Of a DNA stretch of 64,000 nt, positions 1 through 9,066 are shown in pieces (within the stretch, counting starts at the first letter, position 1; each line of letters begins with the position of its first letter). The DNA comes from an uncultured Lachnospiraceae bacterium. GTDB taxonomy: Bacteria > Bacillota > Clostridia > Lachnospirales > Lachnospiraceae. The notes under the pieces are model-generated. The model was given only the letters and a program-made list of their open reading frames with translations. It did no database searches and had not been told where the DNA came from. Made by a program: the position numbers and the translations under genes. The DNA is taken from NCBI GenBank assembly GCA_934394615.1, contig CAKRRJ010000002.1:11145-75144 (forward strand). The letters are read 5' to 3'.

Positions 1-336
1 CTTCACGAGTTCCATGACATACGGCACTCCGTCCACTTCCACATAGCGTGCCGTTACCTCGTACAATTCTGTTTCTTTGTATTCCAGTTTTGTCCTCTGA
101 ATCTTGTCCCGGTACACACTTCTGGAAATACAGTTTTCACAGGGCTGGCTTTTCTTCCAGTAATCATAACAATGGCAGTTCTGCAGCACTTTCTTTTGGC
201 AATTTTCAGTTGTATTCTTTTTTCCGGCCAGACGAAGATCTGCTGCATCCAGAAGTCGTACATCCGTAAATACCTTCCGGTAAAGCTCCATCTGAGCATC
301 CACCTGCTGTCTCGTCAGTTTCTCGTATGAATTCAT
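1..336 (-). CDS. N-terminal fragment of a Cys-rich sensor-type protein (runs off the window)
   Basis: The first 112 codons are present and the frame stays open to the window edge. The start is ATG, preceded by GGAGG about 12 nt upstream inside the end of the Hpt gene, so the two are probably co-transcribed and translationally linked. The fragment has a Cys cluster (HCYDYW, then PCENC, at residues 54-69) followed by a strand-rich stretch with VEVDGVPYVMELVK. From memory this pattern occurs at the N-terminus of clostridial signalling proteins that carry a GGDEF output domain, but no GGDEF is visible here because the gene is truncated by the window. Placement next to an Hpt protein supports a signalling role. 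The identity of the output domain is inference. Confidence 0.6.
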   Translation of the reverse strand, partial: MNSYEKLTRQQVDAQMELYRKVFTDVRLLDAADLRLAGKKNTTENCQKKVLQNCHCYDYWKKSQPCENCISRSVYRDKIQRTKLEYKETELYEVTARYVEVDGVPYVMELVK

Positions 337-343
337 CTAAGGA

Positions 344-700
344 TTAAGCCTCCGCTTCCAACTCCCGAATTGCCTCTGTCAACTGCTCATAGCGTACTGT
401 CAGCTCCGGGAACAGACGGTCACCTTCGTTGATATCTCTTCCTCTGAGGTCTTCTGTCAATGCCGCGCTGGTCTCATAAAGACGGTCAAAACCAAGGTTC
501 AGACACACACCCTTTAACGTATGCGCTGCGCGGAATGCGCGCTCTGCGTCGCGTACTTCCAGTGCTTCCTTCAATTCATTGTAACTTGGGTCTTTTAAAA
601 ATTTCAAGGCAAAGCGCTTTACCAGCGCTTCGCTGCCAAATCTGCTCAGTACACTGTCATAATTGGATCCAATTTTTTCATAGCACTCTTTTGTTGTCAT
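344..700 (-). CDS. Hpt (histidine phosphotransfer) domain protein
   Basis: A 118-aa single-domain protein. The phosphotransfer motif HTLKGVCLNLGF is at residues 60-71, so His60 is the expected phospho-acceptor in a four-helix bundle. Hpt proteins relay phosphate between response-regulator receiver domains in phosphorelays. The start is ATG with a GGGAGAGGAAA ribosome site. The gene lies just upstream of the truncated sensor-type gene (7-nt gap) and probably shares its transcript. No partner kinase or receiver is visible in the window. The family call is secure from the H-x-L-K-G motif; the pathway is unknown. Confidence 0.9.
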   Translation of the reverse strand: MTTKECYEKIGSNYDSVLSRFGSEALVKRFALKFLKDPSYNELKEALEVRDAERAFRAAHTLKGVCLNLGFDRLYETSAALTEDLRGRDINEGDRLFPELTVRYEQLTEAIRELEAEA

Positions 701-758
701 TTTCCTCTCCCTGTTTCCCTTTTCTTAATCTTTTTTACCTGTTATGGTATTTGGTTTC

Positions 759-787
759 AGTTTAGCACAGTTCTTTTGTATTTTCCA
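759..787 (-). promoter_or_regulatory. Probable sigma-A promoter of the Hpt gene
   Basis: On the minus strand, TGGAAA (782-787) and TAAACT (759-764) are separated by 17 bp, with a TG dinucleotide upstream of the -10 (TGC-TAAACT). It lies 59 bp before the Hpt start codon. Confidence 0.5.
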
Positions 788-827
788 CTAAAACAAACGT
801 TCTAAGCGAAGAATAAACGAAGAAAAG

Positions 828-960
828 GTTACTGTACATGGGTAGGCATTTTCTGAACTGAAAATGCCGTATGATATCGTGGTGGCAGCAGATTTTGCCG
901 ATTTGGAATGCGAAGCATCGGCAAAATCCGTTGCTGTTTGCGCAACGCGTGAACAGCAAC
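828..960 (+). mobile_element. 133-bp palindromic MITE-like element, copy 1
   Basis: The ends are GTTACTGT (left) and ACAGCAAC (right), an 8-bp imperfect inverted repeat. Inside are three hairpins in a row: a 9-bp perfect stem GGCATTTTC/GAAAATGCC, a 12-bp perfect stem GATTTTGCCGAT/ATCGGCAAAATC, and a 9-bp perfect stem GTTGCTGTT/AACAGCAAC that forms the right end. The element is flanked by an 8-bp direct repeat AAGAAAAG (820-827 and 961-968), the expected target-site duplication. It is about 96% identical (5 differences in 133) to the copy at 61919-62051. It encodes no transposase and would need one in trans. The remaining part of the 701-1029 gene-free stretch holds the Hpt promoter and the ppdK terminator. 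Confidence 0.9.
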
Positions 961-1002
961 AAGAAAAGACAGCGCACCAAGAACCGTGCGCTGTCTTTTT
1001 TG
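961..1002 (-). terminator. Intrinsic terminator after ppdK
   Basis: A perfect 10-bp stem GACAGCGCAC/GTGCGCTGTC (968-995) with an 8-nt loop has T-rich flanks on both sides. Read from the minus strand it ends ppdK transcripts with the tract CTTTTCTT. That tract is the flanking duplication of mobile element copy 1. Confidence 0.85.
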
Positions 1003-1029
1003 TTGCTTTATGATTTCGTGATTCTATTT

Positions 1030-3657
1030 TTATTTCTGTGCGATTGCTGCCTGTGCTGCTGCCAGTCTTGCGATCGGAACACGGTACGGTGAGCAGGATA
1101 CATAATCCAGACCAATCTTGTTGCAGAACTCTACGGAAGACGGATCTCCGCCGTGCTCGCCGCAGATACCGATATGCAGATCCGGGTTAGATGCCTTACC
1201 GAGTTTGATTGCCATCTCCATCAGCTTGCCGACACCGGTCTGATCCAGTTTTGCGAACGGATCGTTCTCGTAGATCTTAGCGTCGTAGTAAGCGCCTAAG
1301 AACTTGCCTGCGTCATCACGGGAGAAGCCGAAAGTCATCTGGGTCAGGTCGTTGGTACCGAAGCAGAAGAAGTCAGCCTCTTTTGCGATCTCGTCTGCAG
1401 TCAGGGCTGCTCTCGGGATCTCGATCATGGTACCTACATGGTACTTCAGATCAGAACCAGCTGCTGCGATCTCTGCGTCTGCAGTCTCAACAACGGTCTT
1501 CTTGCAGTATTTTAACTCTTTGATATCGCCAATGAGCGGGATCATGATCTCCGGAACGATAGTCCAGTCCGGATGAGCTTTCTTCACATTGATTGCTGCG
1601 CGGATAACAGCCTTGGTCTGCATGACAGCGATCTCCGGATAGGTAACAGCCAGACGGCATCCACGATGGCCCATCATCGGGTTGAACTCATGCAGGGACT
1701 CGCAGATTGCTTTGATCTCTGCAACGGTCTTGCCTTTTGCCTTAGCCAGTTTCTCGATGTCCTCTTCCTCAGTCGGAACGAACTCATGTAACGGCGGATC
1801 CAGGAAACGGATGGTTACAGGGTTGCCCTCCATAGCCTCGTAGAGCTGTTCGAAATCGCCCTGCTGTAACGGCAGGATCTTCTCCAGAGCCTCTTCTCTC
1901 TCTTCTACAGTATCAGAGCAGATCATCTCACGGAAAGCGTCGATACGGTCGCCCTCGAAGAACATATGCTCGGTACGGCAAAGGCCAATGCCCTCTGCGC
2001 CAAGCTCACGAGCCTTCTGTGCGTCGTGCGGGGTATCTGCGTTGGTGCGTACGCCCATGGTTCTGTACTCATCAGCCCATGCCATGATACGTCCGAACTC
2101 ACCAGCAATGGTTGCCTCTACGGTCGGGATTGCTCCGTCATATACACAGCCGGTAGAACCGTCAAAGGAGATTACATCGCCCTCGTGGTACTCTTTGCCA
2201 GCCAGAGTGAATTTCTTGTTTGCTTCATCCATAACGATGTCGCCGCAGCCTGCTACACAGCAAGCGCCCATGCCGCGCGCAACAACTGCTGCGTGGGAAG
2301 TCATACCACCACGAACGGTCAGGATTCCCTGAGAAGCCTTCATACCGGTAATATCCTCCGGAGAAGTCTCCAGACGTACCAGAACAACTTTCTCGCCTCT
2401 TGCTGCCCACTCTACAGCGTCATCTGCGGTGAAGACGATCTTACCACAAGCTGCGCCAGGTGCTGCGCCCAGAGCTTTTGCGATCGGAGCAGCTGCCTTT
2501 AATGCCTTCTGGTCGAAGGTCGGATGCAGTAAGGAATCCAGGTTACGCGGATCGATCATGGCAACTGCCTCTTCCGGAGTTCTCATGCCCTCGTCTACCA
2601 GGTCACATGCGATCTTTAATGCTGCCTGAGCAGTCCTCTTACCATTACGGGTCTGCAGCATGTACAGTTTGCCGTGCTCTACGGTGAACTCCATATCCTG
2701 CATATCTCTGTAGTGATCTTCCAGGGTCTTGCATACATTCTGGAAATCAGCGAATGCCTGCGGGAATTTCTCTGCCATCTCCTGGATGTGCATCGGAGTG
2801 CGGACACCTGCTACAACGTCCTCGCCCTGTGCGTTGGTTAAGAACTCACCAAACAGGCCTTTAGCGCCGGTTGCCGGGTCACGGGTAAATGCAACACCGG
2901 TACCACAGTCATCGCCCATGTTGCCGAATGCCATAGACTGTACGTTTACAGCAGTACCCCAGGAGTACGGGATATCGTTGTCACGGCGGTAAACGTTAGC
3001 ACGCGGGTTGTCCCAGGAACGGAATACGGCTTTGATTGCGCCCATTAACTGTTCCTTCGGATCGTCCGGGAAATCTACGCCGATCTTGTTCTTGTACTCA
3101 GCCTTGAACTGGTTAGCCAGCTCTTTTAAATCGTCTGCGTCTAACTCAACATCGAGCTTAACGCCTTTCTTCTCTTTCATCTCATCGATGAGAGCCTCAA
3201 AATATTTCTTACCGACTTCCATAACAACGTCGGAATACATCTGAATGAATCTTCTGTAGCAGTCCCAAGCCCAGCGCGGGTTGTTGGACTTCTCAGCGAT
3301 TACGTTAACTACATCTTCGTTTAAGCCCAGGTTTAAGATGGTATCCATCATACCAGGCATGGAAGCACGTGCGCCGGAGCGTACGGAAACCAGAAGCGGA
3401 TTTTCAAGATCGCCAAACTTTTTGCCGGTAATCTCTTCCATCTTTGCAATATACTCGTTGATCTGACCCTGGATCTCATCGTTGATCTCGCGTCCATCTT
3501 CGTAGTACTGTGTGCAGGCCTCCGTTGTGATTGTAAAGCCCTGCGGTACCGGAAGACCGATATTCGTCATCTCAGCCAGGTTTGCGCCTTTACCACCGAG
3601 AAGATTTCTCATGGTAGCGTCACCCTCTGTAAATAAGTACACCCACTTTTTAGCCAT
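1030..3657 (-). CDS. ppdK: Pyruvate, phosphate dikinase
   Basis: An 875-aa protein that interconverts pyruvate + ATP + Pi with phosphoenolpyruvate + AMP + PPi. In fermenting clostridia it serves glycolysis or gluconeogenesis. It has the family's three-part layout: an N-terminal ATP-grasp domain (GGKGANLAEM near the start), the central swivelling phosphohistidine domain with GGMTSHAAVVARGMG, whose His carries the phosphate, and a C-terminal TIM-barrel PEP/pyruvate domain containing MMGHRGCRL and ICGEHGGDP. Length agrees with the well-studied Clostridium symbiosum enzyme (about 874 aa). The chosen ATG gives MAKKWVYLF and has GAGGAGG 9 nt upstream; an in-frame upstream ATG lacks this. The gene is monocistronic, with its own promoter and terminator. 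Confidence 0.97.
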   Translation of the reverse strand: MAKKWVYLFTEGDATMRNLLGGKGANLAEMTNIGLPVPQGFTITTEACTQYYEDGREINDEIQGQINEYIAKMEEITGKKFGDLENPLLVSVRSGARASMPGMMDTILNLGLNEDVVNVIAEKSNNPRWAWDCYRRFIQMYSDVVMEVGKKYFEALIDEMKEKKGVKLDVELDADDLKELANQFKAEYKNKIGVDFPDDPKEQLMGAIKAVFRSWDNPRANVYRRDNDIPYSWGTAVNVQSMAFGNMGDDCGTGVAFTRDPATGAKGLFGEFLTNAQGEDVVAGVRTPMHIQEMAEKFPQAFADFQNVCKTLEDHYRDMQDMEFTVEHGKLYMLQTRNGKRTAQAALKIACDLVDEGMRTPEEAVAMIDPRNLDSLLHPTFDQKALKAAAPIAKALGAAPGAACGKIVFTADDAVEWAARGEKVVLVRLETSPEDITGMKASQGILTVRGGMTSHAAVVARGMGACCVAGCGDIVMDEANKKFTLAGKEYHEGDVISFDGSTGCVYDGAIPTVEATIAGEFGRIMAWADEYRTMGVRTNADTPHDAQKARELGAEGIGLCRTEHMFFEGDRIDAFREMICSDTVEEREEALEKILPLQQGDFEQLYEAMEGNPVTIRFLDPPLHEFVPTEEEDIEKLAKAKGKTVAEIKAICESLHEFNPMMGHRGCRLAVTYPEIAVMQTKAVIRAAINVKKAHPDWTIVPEIMIPLIGDIKELKYCKKTVVETADAEIAAAGSDLKYHVGTMIEIPRAALTADEIAKEADFFCFGTNDLTQMTFGFSRDDAGKFLGAYYDAKIYENDPFAKLDQTGVGKLMEMAIKLGKASNPDLHIGICGEHGGDPSSVEFCNKIGLDYVSCSPYRVPIARLAAAQAAIAQK

Positions 3658-3756
3658 TGGTTTATTCCTCCTCAACATATGTAGACTCTCATCTACGCTT
3701 TTGCTCCGTCCGATATCGTTTTTGCACAAAAATGATTCATTCGACGGTCTGGTATA

Positions 3757-3784
3757 AGTATACCATATTTTTTTCAGGAGTAAA
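3757..3784 (-). promoter_or_regulatory. Promoter of ppdK
   Basis: TTTACT (3779-3784), a 16-bp spacer and TATACT (3757-3762) with an extended -10 (TGG before TATACT). It lies about 100 bp upstream of the ppdK start. Confidence 0.65.
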
Positions 3785-3858
3785 GGTTTTTGTGTGTACT
3801 TTTTGTATATTTTTTAGCAAAAACTCGTAAAATTTTGTCGTTTTTCCGTTATTTTCAC

Positions 3859-3886
3859 ATATACGAAATAAGTTCGTATATACGAA
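3859..3886. promoter_or_regulatory. Overlapping palindromes, possible operator
   Basis: ATATACGAA and TTCGTATAT form a perfect 9-bp inverted repeat (3859-3867 and 3873-3881). The right half continues as a perfect 14-bp palindrome TTCGTATATACGAA (3873-3886), giving three ordered half-sites. The array lies between the moeA stop and the ppdK promoter, about 75 bp upstream of the -35. The rest of the 3658-3925 gap is AT-rich leader. The regulator is unknown. Confidence 0.45.
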
Positions 3887-3925
3887 TGGTCAATTTGCCA
3901 TTTTGACGAATCCCACATCAGGCTC

Positions 3926-5134
3926 CTACAGCAGATCAGTCAAAATGATTTCTGCCGGGCTTTCCTCAGAAATCTCCGGACTGCCTGCCGGAATATCCAC
4001 AAGGCAGTTGCATCCAATTCCGCCGGAGAGCTGGCCGTTTTGCTGTTTTCCGGACAGATATACCCGGCCGCCGTCATAACGTCCGCGCAGAAGACGGCGG
4101 ACATTGCTCGGCTTTCCAAAACTGGATCCTGTCACTGTATGAAGGCGGGTATAATGATACGCCTCCATTCCAAGAAGCCCTGCTGTGAGCGGGCGTATAA
4201 GCAGTTCAAACACCGCGAACGCGGAATACGGATTTCCGGAAAGGCAGAGTACCGGAACCGTTCCAAGCACAGCACACATGCTTGGCATACCCGGCTTTAC
4301 CGCAATCCCGTGGAAAAGTTCCCGTGCGCCCAAACTCTCCATGACATGCGGAAGCTGATCCTTCTGTCCAACAGAAACGCCTCCTGTTGTAATAACAAAA
4401 TCTGCGCATTCCGCAGCCTCACGAACTGCCTGTGCAATGGTCTCCCGCTCATCTCCCGTCATGCGGCAGAACACCACATCACATCCCATTTCTGTAAGCC
4501 GTGCCTGCAGATAGGCACGGTTGGAATTATAGATCTGCCCTGGCTCCAGCGCTGTACCCGGCTCCAGCAGTTCTTCCCCGGTCGTAATCACCGCCGCGCG
4601 CAGGTGCCTGCGCACACACAGCTCTGTCTTTCCTGCCGCCACGGCCGCAGCGGCGGTATAGGCATCCACCCGCTCCCCTGCCTTTGCCAGAAGATCTCCC
4701 GCCACAAAATCATCTCCTGCCTTACAGCAGTTTTTTCCCGGAACGACCGGAACATAAATCTCTACCGTATCCTCTCCATAATCCGTATCCTCCTGGCGGA
4801 TCACACAGTCTGCTCCCTCCGGAATCACTGCTCCGGTCATAATGCGCACTGCTTCCCCACTCTGGATTGTTCTTCCAGGCCGGTCTCCCGCACAGGTCTT
4901 ATAAATGACCTGCAGTACAGCCGGATGTTCCCGATCCGCATTCCGCGTATCCTCGTATCTTACGGCATATCCATCCATCGCGGAACGGGCAAACGGCGGC
5001 TGCATCATCCCGGCAGTCAGGTCCTCCGCAAGAATCATCCCCCCACAGTCCATTACCGGACGCATTGTTGTCTCCACTGCAGATCCTGCCTCAAAAACCA
5101 GGCGCTGTGCTTCTTCTAATGTAATCCGATCCAC
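3926..5134 (-). CDS. moeA: Molybdopterin molybdotransferase MoeA
   Basis: A 402-aa enzyme that inserts molybdate into adenylylated molybdopterin, the last step of Mo-cofactor synthesis. The N-terminal part has the MoeA pattern PPFARSAMDGYAV. The central MogA-like fold carries ITTGGVSVGQKD, the molybdopterin-binding loop, and a C-terminal beta-domain follows. The start is a GTG (5132-5134) preceded by AGGAGAGG. The frame extends further upstream, but those codons overlap mobAB and have no ribosome site. It follows the fused mobA-mobB gene by about 34 bp and is probably in one operon with it and glyS. Confidence 0.93.
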   Translation of the reverse strand: MDRITLEEAQRLVFEAGSAVETTMRPVMDCGGMILAEDLTAGMMQPPFARSAMDGYAVRYEDTRNADREHPAVLQVIYKTCAGDRPGRTIQSGEAVRIMTGAVIPEGADCVIRQEDTDYGEDTVEIYVPVVPGKNCCKAGDDFVAGDLLAKAGERVDAYTAAAAVAAGKTELCVRRHLRAAVITTGEELLEPGTALEPGQIYNSNRAYLQARLTEMGCDVVFCRMTGDERETIAQAVREAAECADFVITTGGVSVGQKDQLPHVMESLGARELFHGIAVKPGMPSMCAVLGTVPVLCLSGNPYSAFAVFELLIRPLTAGLLGMEAYHYTRLHTVTGSSFGKPSNVRRLLRGRYDGGRVYLSGKQQNGQLSGGIGCNCLVDIPAGSPEISEESPAEIILTDLL

Positions 5135-5168
5135 ATTCCTCTCCTGTTCTCCATTTCCATTTTCTCGT

Positions 5169-6209
5169 TTATCCTTTGTTTTCCATCTGTTCTCCGCGCG
5201 CGCTGCGCATCCGCGCCTCGATCTCATCCGCCAGCTTTCCCGCATCCGGAAGCGGTTTCTCCGGATACCTGCAGAAATACTTCGGATAGCTGCTGTTTTT
5301 CAATCCTTCGATTAAAATGATATCCGCCTCCGGAAATGCCGCAAATAAGTCGCGCTCCGTAATGCCCTGGCATTCCTTTGTTAGCAGAAAGCGGTTTTTG
5401 GAAAAGACCGCTGTGCCATAGGCTCCTGCTTTCTGATGTCGATAACTGTCGGTTCCCGGAACATCGCTCTCAAAATCATGCCCGTCATGCTTGATGACCG
5501 CAACCCTGCAGCCGCGCTTTGTGAGCTCCGGAATGAGCCGTGTGACCATGGTGGTCTTTCCGCTGTTCTTATAGCCGCTGATTGCGAACACAAACGGCGT
5601 GTTTTTGCTGTTTAAACGGTGGTACTCCTCCGTTGTATTCACATTTTCCATGGCACGGCTCGCCGCCCCAAGCTCCATAACTTCATAACCGGCGCGTTCC
5701 AGAAAATGCACAATCCGGTAATCCTCCTCACCGATCAGCTCTTTTGCATACGGCAGCACGCTCTTCGGATAAATGCCAAACAGCGGATGAAGCCGTTCTC
5801 CCTGTGATGTCACAAGGATTTTTCCGGCGTTACCGTTCTTTTCCTGCTCCCGGTAACGGCAGAGAAGCTGCTCCACCGTTTCCCGGTCGATCATCGGCAT
5901 GTCGCACGCCATAACGAGGAGCGCATCCTCCTTACAGGCAAGAAGACCGGAAGCAATGCCGCCCAGCGGCCCGATCCCGCTCCACCGGTCCACAACCATG
6001 GGAAGACCGGCCTGTTCATAAGGTTCTTCTTTGTCTACAGACAAATAAACCGCAGGCAGACAGTCACAGGCATGTAAGATTCTCTCACAGAAAGTCTCAC
6101 CACCGTAGCGGAGGAACAGTTTTTTCTGTCCCTCCATGCGTGTGTTTCTTCCTCCTGAGAGAATGTACCCGGCGACTGCGCCTACGGTTTGTAATTTGTT
6201 TTCTTTCAT
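5169..6209 (-). CDS. mobAB: Fused MobA-MobB (Mo-cofactor guanylyltransferase / GTP-binding adaptor)
   Basis: A 346-aa two-domain protein. Residues about 14-200 are MobA-like: the nucleotide-binding loop LSGGRNTRMEGQKK, then GPLGGIASGL and the metal-binding VMACDMPM. MobA attaches GMP to Mo-molybdopterin (or CMP in relatives). Residues about 205-346 are MobB-like, with a P-loop GYKNSGKTT and VAVIKHDGHDFE. MobA and MobB are separate in E. coli; fusions are known in Firmicutes. The start codon overlaps the glyS stop by one base (TAATG), so translation is probably coupled. A dinucleotide cofactor suits xanthine-dehydrogenase-type hydroxylases, which fits the selenium genes at 57.8-64 kb. Confidence 0.9.
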   Translation of the reverse strand: MKENKLQTVGAVAGYILSGGRNTRMEGQKKLFLRYGGETFCERILHACDCLPAVYLSVDKEEPYEQAGLPMVVDRWSGIGPLGGIASGLLACKEDALLVMACDMPMIDRETVEQLLCRYREQEKNGNAGKILVTSQGERLHPLFGIYPKSVLPYAKELIGEEDYRIVHFLERAGYEVMELGAASRAMENVNTTEEYHRLNSKNTPFVFAISGYKNSGKTTMVTRLIPELTKRGCRVAVIKHDGHDFESDVPGTDSYRHQKAGAYGTAVFSKNRFLLTKECQGITERDLFAAFPEADIILIEGLKNSSYPKYFCRYPEKPLPDAGKLADEIEARMRSARGEQMENKG

Positions 6210-7597
6210 TAGAAACGGAACTTGTCCTCGAAATACTGTTTTAACTCAGCAATCGGCACGCGAACCTGCTCCATGGTATCACGGTCGCGGACGGTCACTG
6301 CATGGTCTTCCTCAGACTCGAAGTCGTAAGTGATGCAGAACGGAGTACCAATCTCATCCTGTCTTCTGTATCTCTTACCGATGTTGCCTCTGTCATCGAA
6401 CTCACAGTTGTAGTACTTGGACAGCTCTGCGTATACCTTCTCTGCGCCCTCGTTTAACTTCTTGGACAGCGGAAGCACACCGATCTTAACCGGTGCGATT
6501 GCCGGATGGAAGTGAAGCACGGTGCGGACATCGCCCTCGCCGATCTCCTCCTCATCGTATGCTGCGCACAGGAATGCCAGGGTGACACGGTCTGCGCCCA
6601 GGGACGGCTCGATAACATACGGAATGTATTTTTCCTTTGCCTCGTCGTCGAAGTAGGTCATATCCTCGCCAGAAGTATTCTGATGCTGGGTTAAGTCGTA
6701 GTCGGTTCTGTCTGCGATACCCCACAGCTCGCCCCATCCAAACGGGAAGAGGAACTCGATATCGGTGGTACCCTTGCTGTAAAAGCACAGCTCCTCCGGA
6801 GAATGGTCGCGGAGACGGATTTCGTCCTCCTTTAAGCCCAGTGCCAGCAGCCAGTCGCGGCAGAAGCCTCTCCAGTACTGGAACCACTCCAGATCGGTGC
6901 CCGGCTTGCAGAAGAACTCCAGCTCCATCTGCTCGAACTCACGGGTACGGAAGGTGAAGTTGCCCGGGGTGATCTCGTTACGGAAAGATTTACCGATCTG
7001 GCCAATACCGAACGGGATTTTCTTTCTGGAAGTACGCTGTACGTTCTTGAAGTTTACGAAGATACCCTGTGCGGTCTCCGGTCTTAAGTAAACGGTGTTC
7101 TTTGCGTCCTCAGTAACACCCTGGAAAGTCTTAAACATCAGGTTGAACTGACGGATATCGGTGAAGTCGTGCTTGCCACAGCTCGGGCAGCAGATGTTGT
7201 TGTCATCGATGTATTTCTTCATTTCTTCCTGGGACCATGCATCTACACTGCCCTCGATGGTGATGCCGTTCTCAGCCATGTAGTCCTCGATCAGCTTGTC
7301 GGCACGGAAACGCTCCTTACATGCCTTACAGTCCATCAGCGGATCAGAGAAGCCGCCCAGATGTCCGGAAGCAACCCAGGTCTGGGAGTTCATGAGGATC
7401 GCGCAGTCAACACCTACGTTGTACGGGCTCTCCTGTACGAATTTCTGCCACCATGCTTTCTTTACGTTGTTCTTCAGCTCTACGCCAAGGTTGCCGTAAT
7501 CCCAGGTGTTTGCCAGGCCGCCGTAGATCTCGGAACCCGGATATACGAAACCTCTGGTTTTTGCCAGCGCTACAATTTTCTCCATTGTCTTTTCCAT
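6209..7597 (-). CDS. glyS: Glycyl-tRNA synthetase (single-chain type)
   Basis: A 462-aa class II synthetase of the alpha2, eukaryote/archaea-like type found in many Firmicutes, not the alpha2beta2 GlyQ/GlyS type. It charges tRNA-Gly. Visible marks are the N-terminal [12 protein letters not shown], the Cys pairs [10 protein letters not shown] and [10 protein letters not shown] of the zinc-binding insert, the class II motif 2 region [11 protein letters not shown], and the C-terminal anticodon-binding domain. A ribosome site AGAGAGG lies 11 nt before the ATG; a second ATG four codons on is possible. It lies 20 bp after the lipoprotein gene and directly overlaps mobAB. No T-box leader is seen in the short upstream gap. 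Confidence 0.96.
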   Translation of the reverse strand: MEKTMEKIVALAKTRGFVYPGSEIYGGLANTWDYGNLGVELKNNVKKAWWQKFVQESPYNVGVDCAILMNSQTWVASGHLGGFSDPLMDCKACKERFRADKLIEDYMAENGITIEGSVDAWSQEEMKKYIDDNNICCPSCGKHDFTDIRQFNLMFKTFQGVTEDAKNTVYLRPETAQGIFVNFKNVQRTSRKKIPFGIGQIGKSFRNEITPGNFTFRTREFEQMELEFFCKPGTDLEWFQYWRGFCRDWLLALGLKEDEIRLRDHSPEELCFYSKGTTDIEFLFPFGWGELWGIADRTDYDLTQHQNTSGEDMTYFDDEAKEKYIPYVIEPSLGADRVTLAFLCAAYDEEEIGEGDVRTVLHFHPAIAPVKIGVLPLSKKLNEGAEKVYAELSKYYNCEFDDRGNIGKRYRRQDEIGTPFCITYDFESEEDHAVTVRDRDTMEQVRVPIAELKQYFEDKFRF

Positions 7598-7616
7598 CGT
7601 CAGATAACCTCTCTTT

Positions 7617-8267
7617 TTATTTGAATATGATACAGCTGGTTCCCTCTGGGGTCACTGCTGAATAACTGCTTACTACATTGACGCCGTCTGTCACAAAAAG
7701 GATTTTTCCTTCTGTGTAAATCTTTGCGGAGCCATCGGTGATGATCCTATGGCTGCCTTTTGTCTCGGATGCCGTCTGCGGTTCCACGTTTTTCCCGGAA
7801 AGCGTCTGAAATGTCAGGTCCGGAATGGTTCCGGAATCCGCGTCCGCGATTTCCAGAGATGTTACGGTGTGGGTGTCATCCCCGTTCTCGCTGGAAAACT
7901 TTACGAAGTCGTCCGCTGAGGCATACTCAAACACCAGGGTTCCGGTCTTTCCCTCCAGGCTGCAGCGCTCAAGCGCCACCGGGAGCTTTTCCTTTCCCTT
8001 TGCATTCTCCGCCTCTGCCGAAGCACCCTGCTCCTCATTGTAGGCGCGGATCTGTTCTTTTGCGAACTCCGCAAGGCCATCGGCACTGTACAACTCGTTT
8101 TCCTTTTCCGACGTATAGACCATGACGCTTTTTACGCTTAAGTCATCTGCCACATAGATGCTGTTCTCGGAAGCATCCCAGGCTTTTCCCGCCGACCGGG
8201 AACATGCTGCTGACCACACTGCCGCGAGCAGTACAGCCGCAGTCAAAACTGCTTTTCTCTTTTTCAT
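7617..8267 (-). CDS. Predicted lipoprotein of unknown function
   Basis: A 216-aa protein with a lipoprotein signal: [12 protein letters not shown] start, hydrophobic core and a lipobox-like SAAC, giving Cys22 as the lipidated residue. The rest is polar and acidic with no recognised domain; a charged, Ala/Glu-rich stretch at about 75-95 looks unstructured. The ATG at 8267 is preferred over an in-frame upstream ATG because it starts the signal peptide and has GGGGAGAAAG before it. It sits between recO and glyS and is probably in that transcript. Function not recognised. Confidence 0.8.
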   Translation of the reverse strand: MKKRKAVLTAAVLLAAVWSAACSRSAGKAWDASENSIYVADDLSVKSVMVYTSEKENELYSADGLAEFAKEQIRAYNEEQGASAEAENAKGKEKLPVALERCSLEGKTGTLVFEYASADDFVKFSSENGDDTHTVTSLEIADADSGTIPDLTFQTLSGKNVEPQTASETKGSHRIITDGSAKIYTEGKILFVTDGVNVVSSYSAVTPEGTSCIIFK

Positions 8268-8346
8268 GATATTCTTTCTCCCCGGATACCTGCTTTGCAG
8301 GGGTTCTCTAGGATTATACCTGTTCATGTAAGGTTTTTCAACACCT

Positions 8347-9042
8347 TTATTTGCCGTCTTTTTCTGTCTGTGGCCGGAACATGGCCGGCTCCATCATTTT
8401 CAGGACCTCCAGGGAATGAAATTCCCGGTCTACAAATCTGTGCCTGGTGCTCTCCACACAGTGCTCCAGTTCCTTTAGTACTTCCGGAGCCAGAACAAAC
8501 GTGTAAAGCGACTCGATCGGGGACGCGATAATATACTCCCAGGCATAATTTGCCGAATCGCTGACCTCGCGCGGCGGGTGTTCCGTGTAATCGCCGTTGA
8601 TGACCATGCAGCGCAGCTCAAACACGGCGCGTACCAGAGGATTCGGAAGCGCAGGCTTCATAAGCGCCCGAAGTGACTGATACAACAGCAGGAGTTCTTC
8701 CGAAGCCTCCATGTTCTCACGGCTGTAATAGTCCGCAAATTCCAGAAAATACGAGCCGTAGCAGGCCGCTTCCACATCGGTCGCAAGCTCCGAAAAATAA
8801 TTGGTGATGTCCGCTCCCTGCAGGTTATAGGCATCCCGCCCCTCGTAAAGGCGGAATGTGCCAAACACAAACGGCCTCGTCACGCCCATGAGCTGGCTTC
8901 CCGGCCTCTTCGCCCCGCGGGCAAACGCAGTGATTTTTCCGCGCTCCCTCGTCAGGATGACCAGACGCCGGTCATTGTCCCCGACCGGCGAGACTTTTAA
9001 GACCATGCCGGTCAGTTCTAGTGTCTCTCTCACTGTCTCCAA
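8347..9042 (-). CDS. recO: DNA repair protein RecO
   Basis: A 231-aa protein of the RecFOR recombinational repair pathway; RecO binds ssDNA/SSB and helps load RecA. The N-terminal OB-fold region has the family pattern TGMVLKVSPVGDNDRRLVILTRERGK followed within 20 residues by FARGAKRP. The C-terminal part is helical. The four-Cys zinc knuckle of some RecO proteins is absent. It directly follows era (24-bp gap), a pairing common in Firmicutes. Confidence 0.93.
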   Translation of the reverse strand: METVRETLELTGMVLKVSPVGDNDRRLVILTRERGKITAFARGAKRPGSQLMGVTRPFVFGTFRLYEGRDAYNLQGADITNYFSELATDVEAACYGSYFLEFADYYSRENMEASEELLLLYQSLRALMKPALPNPLVRAVFELRCMVINGDYTEHPPREVSDSANYAWEYIIASPIESLYTFVLAPEVLKELEHCVESTRHRFVDREFHSLEVLKMMEPAMFRPQTEKDGK

Positions 9043-9066
9043 CTGCCTTTCCGCATGCCAGCCGCA

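Noticed and set aside
871-1092. Open frame across mobile element copy 1 and the ppdK terminator
   Set aside because: It is made of element sequence and terminator, has no ribosome site, and copy 2 gives a similar shadow frame.
1966-2502. Long plus-strand frames opposite ppdK, moeA, ygeY and others
   Set aside because: Mirror frames of strongly coding minus-strand genes, without ribosome sites or family resemblance.
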